Of a stretch of DNA of 64,000 bases, positions 51,787-59,464 are shown one piece after another. Position 1 is the first letter of the stretch. Every line of letters starts with the position of its first letter. The notes under the pieces are model-generated. The model worked only from the letters and a program-made list of their open reading frames with translations, was not told the DNA's origin and did no database searches. The translations under genes and the position numbers were made by a program. Source of the DNA: Myxococcales bacterium (lineage in GTDB: Bacteria > Myxococcota_A > Polyangia > Palsa-1104 > JAEUJZ01); the NCBI GenBank assembly GCA_016794505.1, contig JAEUJZ010000010.1, forward strand, positions 62,001 to 126,000. Direction: 5' to 3'.

Positions 51787-53955
51787 CTAGCCCCCCACCA
51801 GGTCGAGCAGCGTGGACAGCGCCCCGAGCCAGGTCTGCCACAGCCGCGCCACCGGCCGAAGCTGTGGCGCCACGGACAGGCCATTGTTCATGCGCTGCAC
51901 GTCGGCATGGATGCGCCTCTCGGCATCCACCTCGGCGTAAAGCAGGGGCTGTTCTCGTCGGTAGAAACGCAGCACATGCCGCCTCTGCTCGGGTAGGCGC
52001 TGCTGCTCTTCCAGGCTCCAGTGGAATTCTTCGCTGGACCCGTTGGCGAACACGGCGCGGATGCGAATCGGCAGGACGAACTCCCCTCGTCGCTGCACCA
52101 CCACTTCGCTGTCGTATCGCGTCGGCGTAACCTGGGTCTTTTCGGGCGGAAGCTCGTGCCGACCGGGGCCCTTTCCGACGCACGCCGCCCGCTGCGATGC
52201 CAAGCGCGTGTCCAGATAGGCGGCCCGCTCGACGTCCGATGCAAATTCGCGCCCCGCGGTCTCGGGAGGTTCCTTGACTGGACAGTCATAAAACCCCGCG
52301 GCCAGCTCAAACGGCTCGCTGCTCACGGCCGCGATGGCGTAGTCGACCACTCGCGCACGGTCGAGCGCTTGGTCAAAAAACCAGCTCAGATCGTGCCGCG
52401 CCCCTTCGCTCATCGCGGTGACGAAGTCCCGACGGCTGGGATGACGAAAACGCGCCCGCTCGGCATAGCGCAGAAAGCCATCGCGCAGCTTCTCGTCGCC
52501 GATCAGGCTCTCCAGCGTGCGCAAGAAGATCGCCGTGTGGTCATACGTAATGTCCCCGTAGTGGCTGCGCGGCAACACGAAGCTCTGCGTGCCCAGCGCG
52601 TGGTGTCCCGCTGTCAGTCGGTACTCAAGCCAGTTGCGCTCGACCTTCGACAGACACAGCCAAGGCAGATCGACCGACGAGCAGCGACCAAACATGCGCT
52701 CCATCACCCAGCCGCTGAACGTCTCGTTTAGGCCCTCGTCGAGCCACGCTTCCTCGACCTCGTCGCTGGCAAACAGGTGATAGAAGTACTGGTGTCCGAA
52801 CTCGTGCGCCGCGGTCTCTTCTAGGTCGTGCAGCCCGCGCGGCAGCGGCAGCGAAAAGATCGTGATCAGCGTCGGGTACTCCATCCCTCCCGAGCCATTG
52901 CCGCGATAGGGCGGCACCACCACGGTCAGGTTGCTGTATGGGTACGGCCCCACGCGCTGTGCGGCTTCCAACACGGCGGCATGCACACCGGCCAGAATGC
53001 GCGGGCCGTGCTCCTCTTGCCCGCGGCGCGTCAGCAAGCGAATGTGCAATGGGCCGCTGGGGTCGTTGAAGGTCTCGCGCACCTCGATGAAGTCGGGATC
53101 CGAAAAGAACGCGAAGTCATGCACGTCTTCGGCGACATAGCGCACGATGCGGCGCTCGCCGTCGAACCGCTCGCTGACCAGCACGCCCGTCGCGCCCACC
53201 TGAGTCGCCCGCGGCACGTCAATCTCGACCTCATACGCGCCGAAGTCGGAAAAGAACTCGGTGACGCCGTGGTACTGGCGCGCTCGCCAGCGACAGTCAC
53301 CGGGCCCGCTGCAGTCCCAGACGCCGATCTTGGGAAACCACTGCGTGACCGCGTGATAGCGGTCGACATAGCCCGAGCGGGCAAAGACCCGCGGCAGCTG
53401 TACGGTCCAGCTGAACTGCACCTCGATCGTTGCGCTGGGCCCAAGGGGCGTCGGCAACGGCAGCGTCAGCAGGGTGTCATCGAGGACCGCCGTCGCCAAG
53501 ACATCGCGACCGTTTACGCGCAGCGTCGACAGATCGATGGCCCCAAAGCCACGCTCGGGCATTTCGTCGCCGCGCAGCGTCGGCCCGGCCTCAAAGACAA
53601 AGGTTGAAGATAAGTTCTTAAACGCATTCTGATACACGTGAAATACGAGTCTATCGACGGGCGTTCGCTCTAGATTGCGCCAGGTCAGCAGGCCCTCACC
53701 CTGGATGCGGTGGTTCGCTTCATCCAGCACGGCTTTTAGGCGATAGCTGGCGTTGCGGGGGCTCTGCGCCAAGCCCGGTCCCGTCGGCACGGTCCGCCGC
53801 GGCGCAGCTGGCGCCGCAGGAGCCGACGCAAACAGTGCCGAAAACGCAGCGGTGTCGTCGCTGGGAGCGGCATGCCCGTGGGCCCATGGCCAGCCAAACA
53901 GCGCCATCGCCGCCGAAAAACAGAGCCGCCCAAGCCTGAGTATTCGTCGTGACAT
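51787..53955 (-). CDS. M1-family zinc metallopeptidase, exported
   Basis: A 722-residue gluzincin-type aminopeptidase relative. Signal-like N-terminus (to ~30), then an M1-type beta domain starting YRLKAVLDEANHRIQGEGLLTW. The zinc site is HEFGHQYFYH (~384) with the third ligand in the downstream EAWLDEGLNE (~407), GGMEYPTLI (~362) being the GxMEN-like exopeptidase segment with the Asn changed to Tyr. That change may alter N-terminal binding, so aminopeptidase activity is uncertain. It is the first gene of the operon that includes the TonB-like, TPR and HEAT proteins, with zero-base spacing to the next. Confidence 0.9.
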   Translation of the reverse strand: MSRRILRLGRLCFSAAMALFGWPWAHGHAAPSDDTAAFSALFASAPAAPAAPRRTVPTGPGLAQSPRNASYRLKAVLDEANHRIQGEGLLTWRNLERTPVDRLVFHVYQNAFKNLSSTFVFEAGPTLRGDEMPERGFGAIDLSTLRVNGRDVLATAVLDDTLLTLPLPTPLGPSATIEVQFSWTVQLPRVFARSGYVDRYHAVTQWFPKIGVWDCSGPGDCRWRARQYHGVTEFFSDFGAYEVEIDVPRATQVGATGVLVSERFDGERRIVRYVAEDVHDFAFFSDPDFIEVRETFNDPSGPLHIRLLTRRGQEEHGPRILAGVHAAVLEAAQRVGPYPYSNLTVVVPPYRGNGSGGMEYPTLITIFSLPLPRGLHDLEETAAHEFGHQYFYHLFASDEVEEAWLDEGLNETFSGWVMERMFGRCSSVDLPWLCLSKVERNWLEYRLTAGHHALGTQSFVLPRSHYGDITYDHTAIFLRTLESLIGDEKLRDGFLRYAERARFRHPSRRDFVTAMSEGARHDLSWFFDQALDRARVVDYAIAAVSSEPFELAAGFYDCPVKEPPETAGREFASDVERAAYLDTRLASQRAACVGKGPGRHELPPEKTQVTPTRYDSEVVVQRRGEFVLPIRIRAVFANGSSEEFHWSLEEQQRLPEQRRHVLRFYRREQPLLYAEVDAERRIHADVQRMNNGLSVAPQLRPVARLWQTWLGALSTLLDLVGG

Positions 53956-53963
53956 GGCCGACG

Positions 53964-54527
53964 CTAGGCCCTAGCCGATAGGCGGCTGGCAGCGCGCACC
54001 ACTTCTTGCCCCAGCTGCCAGAGCTTGTTCTTCAGGCCTTCGTCGCGAATGGTGCCGTCGACATCGATCGCCTGCCAGGTGCGATCCAGCGGCAGCACCA
54101 ACGGGACAGTCCAACCGCGCAGCGCACGAACCACGAACTCCATCGTGTTGATCGCTTGCAGGCCTTGCACTCCGCCCGCCGTGCTGATCAGGCCCACGAC
54201 CTTGTCCGTCAGGTATTTGGGCTCGCGACTGCTCAGAAGCTCCAGCCAGTCGAGGGCATTCTTGAACGCGCCGCTGATGCTGCCGTGATACACGGGGCTG
54301 CACCACAGCAGCCCGTCCGCCGCTGCGACAGCCTCAACCAAGCGCCGCACACCCGTCGTCGGTTCAAGATCCGGCGTGTAAATCGGCAGATCCAGCAGGC
54401 GAATATCGAGTAGCTCGGTCTCGGCCCCGGCCGCCGCAGCAGCGTGCAGTGCGGCCTCAAGAGTTCGGATACTCGTCGAGCCGGGCTTCATCGAGCCCCC
54501 CATCCCGACGACTTTGACCACCTTCAT
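53964..54527 (-). CDS. NADPH-dependent FMN reductase
   Basis: A 187-residue flavodoxin-like reductase. The start ATG 54527 is chosen because the family begins with a strand and phosphate loop (VVGMGGSMKPGSTS). Further marks are LPIYTPD, SPVYHGSISGAFKNALDWLEL (family signature, FMN contact) and VGLISTAGGVQG. The family reduces FMN, quinones, chromate or azo dyes using NAD(P)H. The cytosolic enzyme is eight bases upstream of the M1 peptidase start, so it may lead the operon. A longer frame to 54638 overlaps the CAP gene and is unlikely. Confidence 0.92.
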   Translation of the reverse strand: MKVVKVVGMGGSMKPGSTSIRTLEAALHAAAAAGAETELLDIRLLDLPIYTPDLEPTTGVRRLVEAVAAADGLLWCSPVYHGSISGAFKNALDWLELLSSREPKYLTDKVVGLISTAGGVQGLQAINTMEFVVRALRGWTVPLVLPLDRTWQAIDVDGTIRDEGLKNKLWQLGQEVVRAASRLSARA

Positions 54528-54583
54528 GGGCCCTAGCGAAGCAGACCCCTGGCTGCTCGCGCAAGGTGAATGTGCAAGACCCG

Positions 54584-55126
54584 CTAGTAGGGCTTCTGGC
54601 CGTTGAAGTTTCCCGGCGGATCGTAGTTGCACACCCAAAGCTGCCAGCTAGGCGAACCAAACGGCGAGCCCTGCGTGCAGGTCTTGACGCCGCAGCCGAG
54701 GCTGATTGAGTTCGCCCAGACCACCTGCGTGTAGTGGCCGCAGGTGCCGCTGCAGGTGTTGCTGCCGTAGTTGTATTTGGCCTTTTCCGACACCCAGCTT
54801 CCGACGACATCGGCCGGTGTCGCCGTGCCGCTGGTGGCATAGATATTCTCGCCGTACGCCGAGTTCGAGTGGCCGAACTTGCAGCCGTCAGCCCAGGACT
54901 GCGCCGCCGAGGCCAAGGTCCCCGACCAGCTCAGCGCAGGAAGCGGCGTGCCAGGCGCTGGACTCACCTGTTCACGCGCTTGGTTATGCAGACGGGTCAT
55001 GCCGTTTAGAGCCGCGTTGCCTTCGGGATCCCCCATCTTTCCCGTCGGGTCAGCGCCGCCGCAGGCAATAAATCCCCCCAAGGCACAAAAGCCGAACACA
55101 GCTCGAAGCGTGGATCGACACAGCAT
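54584..55126 (-). CDS. CAP/SCP-domain lipoprotein
   Basis: A 180-residue lipoprotein (lipobox GGFIAC, Cys ~22). The mature region is a CAP-superfamily domain as in plant PR-1 and fungal SCP proteins: LHNQAREQVSPAPG at the start, ALSWSGTLASAAQSWADGC, the tetrad-type segment YGENIYATSG, GHYTQVVWANSISLGCG and a final WVCNYDPPGNF. The two His and two Glu that form the metal tetrad appear in place. Bacterial members bind lipid or glycan or act in stress and symbiosis. The specific role is unknown. Several cysteines are likely disulfide-bonded. Confidence 0.92.
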   Translation of the reverse strand: MLCRSTLRAVFGFCALGGFIACGGADPTGKMGDPEGNAALNGMTRLHNQAREQVSPAPGTPLPALSWSGTLASAAQSWADGCKFGHSNSAYGENIYATSGTATPADVVGSWVSEKAKYNYGSNTCSGTCGHYTQVVWANSISLGCGVKTCTQGSPFGSPSWQLWVCNYDPPGNFNGQKPY

Positions 55127-55259
55127 GGCAAGCCCCCCTTCTTGCAGACCTGCCTGTGATCATACGGGCGAAGCCACGTCCTGCGGCAGAAACCCCTCTG
55201 CGCGGCCTCACGCGATCGCCCTGCTCGGGCCATCGGGCGGTTGCGGCCGAACCGACGCG

Positions 55260-58094
55260 TTACTTGTTAAACAGGCCGTCGAGTCCGCGGATGGAGTTAA
55301 ACGGCGAGCCCTTGGGTCGATCGCCAGGCCGCCCTGCTTCGGGTCGGTCGCCGCGCTCTGGACGACGACGATCGCCGTCCGGTCGACCTCGCGGAGCATC
55401 GCTTGCAGCCTGCGTCCGCCGGTCTGATGCGGGGTCGCTACGCCCAGGTCCTCCCTGGCCCTCTCGACCCGCTGTCCGGGGACCGCGCCCGTCGCTGCGC
55501 CCGTCGCTGCGTCCATCCGTGCGACTGCCGCCGCGCTCAGCGCCGGACGAGTCGCCGCGACCGCTGGTGCGCGCCTCTCCGCGGGATCCGCCGGCACTGT
55601 CGCGACGTCCGCGATCATCCCCGCGTGGCGCGGCTCGCCCCGCACCGTCCCCTGGCCGTCCGCCGCGATCCCGTCGGCTGTCCTCGCCGCGTACCGCTGC
55701 CCCGGCGGGTGGATCCGTCGCCTGCTTGATCGAAAGGCCAATGCGCATGCGATCCAGCTCGACCTTGATCACTTTCACCTTCACCTTGTCCCCGACCTTT
55801 ACGGCCTCGGCTGGGTCCTTGATGAAGCGGTGCGATAGTTCCGAGATATGCACCAAGCCATCCTGATGCACACCGACGTCGACGAAGGCGCCGAAGTTGG
55901 TGACGTTGGTCACCACCCCGTTTAGCACCATGCCCTCTTTAAGGTGGCTGACCTCGGTCACATCGGGGTTGAAGCCGACTTCTTCAAAGTCCTGCCGCGG
56001 ATCCAAGCCTGGCTTCTCAAGCTCGGCCAAGATATCGCGCAGCGTCGGTTCGCCGCGTCGGTCATCGATATAGCGTCGAATATCGATCTTCGAGATCAGG
56101 TCACGGTTGCCGATCAGGCCTGCGATGTCGACGGACAGATCGCTGGCCATGCGCTCGACGATGTCATAGCTCTCGGGGTGGACGGCTGAGTTGTCGAGCG
56201 GGCTTTCCCCGTCTTGGCGAACGCGCAAAAAGCCCGCCGCTTGCTCGAATGCCTTGGCACCGAGCCGCGCAACGTCCAGAAGCTGCTTGCGGCTGCGGAA
56301 CGGCCCGTTTTGGCTGCGATGCGCGACGATGCCTTTGGCCAAGCTCTCACCGATCCCGGCCACGTACTGCAAAAGGCGCGGCGAGGCCGTATTCAGATCG
56401 ACACCGACTTGGTTCACGCAGCTCTCGACCACCTGATCGAGCTGCTTTTTCAGCGTCGGCTGGTGGACGTCGTGCTGGTACTGTCCGACGCCGATCGACT
56501 TTGGCTCGATCTTTACTAGCTCGGCCAGCGGATCCTGCAGACGACGCCCGATCGAGACCGCGCCGCGGACCGTGGGATCGTGCGTCGGGAGCTCTTGCCG
56601 CCCAACTTCGGATGTCGAATACACCGAGGCCCCAGCTTCATTGACGACCACGATCTTGACGCTCGGCAGCTTGCCTGCGGCAGCCAGACGGCGAACGAAC
56701 TGCTCGGTCTCGCGACTGGCCGTGCCGTTGCCGATCGCGATCGCCTGGATCTTGTGCTCTTGCGCAAGCTGTTCCATTCGCATGGCGGCTTCCACGCGTC
56801 GGGACTCGCTGTGCGTCGGATACACGACATCGTGAACCAACAGATCGCCTTTTTCGTCGATGACGGCGAGCTTGCAGCCGGTGCGATAGCCGGGATCCAA
56901 GGCCAGCACGCGCTTCCCACCCAGCGGCGCCGCCAAGAGCAAGTGCCGCAGGTTCTCGGCGAACACCCGAATCGCTTCCCCGTCGGCTCGCTCGCGCAGT
57001 GCCAAGCGAACATCGACTTCAATGGCCGGCTTGAGCAGGCGATCCCAGGCGTCGGTCAGCGCTTTTTCCAGGTCCGCGTTCAGGCTGGCCTGGCGATTGC
57101 GCACGATCTGTTGCGCCACCAAGCCCACCGCGGTGTCGCGATCGATTTCGAGCGTCACGCGCAGGAAGCCGTCTTTCTCGCCCCGACGCAGCGCCAGCAT
57201 GCGATGCGACGGAATCGACTTCACGGCCTCTTCGTACTCGAAGTAGTCCGAGAACTTGGCCGCCGGATCCTCTTTTTTGCCATCGCCTTTGGCCTCGGAT
57301 CGCTCGCTGCGCTCAGCGGATGGATCCTTTTCATTGCCTGGCTCGGGCTTGTCGTCGTCGGCGCCGGGCTCGGGCTTCTTGGCGATCAGGCGCGAGCGCA
57401 TGATGCCGTGATCCATCGCCAAGCCACGCAGCGCGGCGCGCACCGCCGCATCGTCTGCGATGATTTCAGCGACGATATCGCGCGCACCGGCAAACGCGCT
57501 CTCGCAGTCTGCAACCCCCTTGTCGCTGCTGATGTACGGTGCGGCCAGATCCTCGCGGCTGGCGAGGCCAGCCTGCTGCTCCAAAATCAGCAGAGCCAAG
57601 GGTTCTAGACCTTTGTCGCGAGCCACCGTCGCGCGCGTCCGCCGCTTGGGCTTGTACGGCAGATACAAGTCCTCTAGCTCGGTCTTCGATAGCGTGGCGA
57701 CCAGCCTGCGCTCAAGCTCGGGGCTCAGCTTGCCCTGCTTGTGGATCTCGCTCAGGATGACCGTCTTCCGCGCCACAAGCTCAGTCAGATAGGCGCCGCG
57801 ATCCTGAACGCTTGCGATCTGCACCTCGTCCAGGCCGCCCGTCACTTCTTTGCGATAGCGGGCGATGAAGGGCAGCGTCGCCCCTTCTTCTAAGAGCGCG
57901 AGGGTGCGCTCGACCTGCGGGCGTCGCAGTCCAAGCTCCTGCGCAATGACCTGTGCGCGATCGAGCTGCACGGGCCACGTGGGACTGCCCACGCTCGCCG
58001 CAGCGTCCGTTTCTGCCTGCGCCAGCCCGCCGGCCTTGGCTTCCGCGCTCAGCACGGACGAAGAAGGTGTTGTAGCCTCAAGGGTTCCTGACAT
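55260..58094 (-). CDS. tex: Tex-type transcription accessory protein with S1 domain
   Basis: A 944-residue RNA-binding Tex protein that affects transcription. It has the helical N-terminal region (LEEGATLPFIARYRKEVTGG, conserved), a YqgF/RNase H-like domain (VLALDPGYRTGCKLAVID), HhH motifs (PRLLQYVAGIGESLAKGIV) and the S1 domain near residue 690-760 (GAFVDVGVHQDGLVHISEL). Two extensions are unusual: an acidic insert of ~45 residues before the SDYFEYEE segment, and a ~150-residue Arg/Gly/Asp-rich tail after the S1 domain (GGRPGDGAGR, SDGRSDGRGPR) ending in a folded-looking GSPFNSIRGLDGLFNK. The tail is probably disordered. Divergent from the FHA gene. Confidence 0.95.
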   Translation of the reverse strand: MSGTLEATTPSSSVLSAEAKAGGLAQAETDAAASVGSPTWPVQLDRAQVIAQELGLRRPQVERTLALLEEGATLPFIARYRKEVTGGLDEVQIASVQDRGAYLTELVARKTVILSEIHKQGKLSPELERRLVATLSKTELEDLYLPYKPKRRTRATVARDKGLEPLALLILEQQAGLASREDLAAPYISSDKGVADCESAFAGARDIVAEIIADDAAVRAALRGLAMDHGIMRSRLIAKKPEPGADDDKPEPGNEKDPSAERSERSEAKGDGKKEDPAAKFSDYFEYEEAVKSIPSHRMLALRRGEKDGFLRVTLEIDRDTAVGLVAQQIVRNRQASLNADLEKALTDAWDRLLKPAIEVDVRLALRERADGEAIRVFAENLRHLLLAAPLGGKRVLALDPGYRTGCKLAVIDEKGDLLVHDVVYPTHSESRRVEAAMRMEQLAQEHKIQAIAIGNGTASRETEQFVRRLAAAGKLPSVKIVVVNEAGASVYSTSEVGRQELPTHDPTVRGAVSIGRRLQDPLAELVKIEPKSIGVGQYQHDVHQPTLKKQLDQVVESCVNQVGVDLNTASPRLLQYVAGIGESLAKGIVAHRSQNGPFRSRKQLLDVARLGAKAFEQAAGFLRVRQDGESPLDNSAVHPESYDIVERMASDLSVDIAGLIGNRDLISKIDIRRYIDDRRGEPTLRDILAELEKPGLDPRQDFEEVGFNPDVTEVSHLKEGMVLNGVVTNVTNFGAFVDVGVHQDGLVHISELSHRFIKDPAEAVKVGDKVKVKVIKVELDRMRIGLSIKQATDPPAGAAVRGEDSRRDRGGRPGDGAGRAAPRGDDRGRRDSAGGSRGEARTSGRGDSSGAERGGSRTDGRSDGRSDGRGPRTAGREGQGGPGRSDPASDRRTQAASDAPRGRPDGDRRRPERGDRPEAGRPGDRPKGSPFNSIRGLDGLFNK

Positions 58095-58365
58095 GACGCA
58101 GTCTGAGGTACACCAAATCTTCGTCGGCGATCAAGTCCCCGCTCATCCAGCCCACGAGACGTGCAGCGGCTTGCCAGGGTCTGCACAGCGGATTCCCGAA
58201 GTGCCCCGCTCGCACACCGTGGGTCGGCCGGCCGGTTTCCGCCCCGAATCCGCGTCTGAAGCGGTCCGACCCAAGCCCACCTATCCGACCAGCTCTCTGC
58301 CGAATTTTCAGTCAGTCACACTGCATACTTGTCGCCGTTGACGGGTCTGGAGTACCTTAAAAACC

Positions 58366-59328
58366 ATGGCCCGATTTAGGCTGCGCATGCGCACCATGGA
58401 GATCAACTTGCCATTAGGCGAGGTCATCATCGGTCGCGGGCCTGAGTGCTATCTGCGCGTTGATGAACCGATGGTCTCCCGACGACATGCGCGTCTGCGA
58501 ATTACTCAAAATGCCGTGATTCTGGAAGACCTGGGAAGCCGCAATGGCTCGCGCGTAAACGGGATCAACGCAACCGGCACCGTTGAGCTAAAGCCTGGTG
58601 ACATCCTCGGCGTTGGCACGCAGCAGTTCACGCTAGAGCGAGAAGAAGACCCCTCGCCGCACCGCCCGACGGTCAACGTGGCGCCCCAGTGGAATCCACA
58701 TGCTCAGTCGGGGCTCAACGCCGGCTCGGTCTCGACGAATAGCGAGGAGAGCCCAGCCAATCCGGTGTTCGTCGCAGCCGCACCTAGCTTTGCCATGGGC
58801 GGCATGACCAACCCCGGTGTCCCGCAGCCCAACGTGGTGGCGCCCGACCCAACCAGCTTGGGTCTCGACATGCCCACGCACGCGCCGCATCCCGAAAACG
58901 AGCCCAGCGACATGGGCCAGAACCAGAACCGTGGCTCGGCCTATCGCTTGTTCTGGGGGCTGTCGGATCGCGTGCTCGCCATGGGGCGCGTCGACGAGGC
59001 CGAGCGCATGATGGGCCCGCGCCTAAACGAGATGCTGAGCCGCGCACAAAACGGCGAGATCCCCGAGGAGTCGGTCATCGTCGACGTGCTGCGCCGCGCC
59101 CTCAAGCTCGCGGGCTCGACGAAAAAAGACGTCTGGTTCGGCTGGCTCTTCGACTTCGCACGGGTCACCAAGCACAAGATGGCGCTGCAGCTTCTCGACG
59201 ATATCTATGCGCAGGTGTTTGTCGTGCGGCCGGCGATCGGAGCCAAGATCGTAAGCTACGCGCAGACCGTCGAAGACGAGACGATCGTCGTTCGCTTGGC
59301 CACGCTGCGCCGGCTGTGTCGCGAATAG
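58366..59328 (+). CDS. FHA-domain protein
   Basis: A 320-residue cytosolic protein. The N-terminal FHA domain (~10-90) has its phosphothreonine-binding residues: GRGPEC, SRRHARL and DLGSRNGSRVNG. A Pro/Asn-rich linker (~95-190) includes NPGVPQPNVVAPD. The C-terminal helical domain (~195-320: YRLFWGLSDRVLAMGRVDEAERM) looks like a helical oligomerisation module seen in other myxobacterial FHA proteins. It should bind Ser/Thr-kinase substrates. No kinase is in the window. No clear ribosome binding site is seen at the ATG. A downstream ATG (MEINL) would destroy the domain. Confidence 0.9.
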   Translation: MARFRLRMRTMEINLPLGEVIIGRGPECYLRVDEPMVSRRHARLRITQNAVILEDLGSRNGSRVNGINATGTVELKPGDILGVGTQQFTLEREEDPSPHRPTVNVAPQWNPHAQSGLNAGSVSTNSEESPANPVFVAAAPSFAMGGMTNPGVPQPNVVAPDPTSLGLDMPTHAPHPENEPSDMGQNQNRGSAYRLFWGLSDRVLAMGRVDEAERMMGPRLNEMLSRAQNGEIPEESVIVDVLRRALKLAGSTKKDVWFGWLFDFARVTKHKMALQLLDDIYAQVFVVRPAIGAKIVSYAQTVEDETIVVRLATLRRLCRE

Positions 59329-59464
59329 CCGCCCCGCTCTGCGACGATCTGTACACGTCCGAGCGCCTGGCGAGCGCAGAAGAGATCCAGGCCGACTGCG
59401 CCCAGTCACATGATCTCTATTGATCGGGGCAGGTGGCTTGCGGCATCGTCCCGTGGCTACGCCG

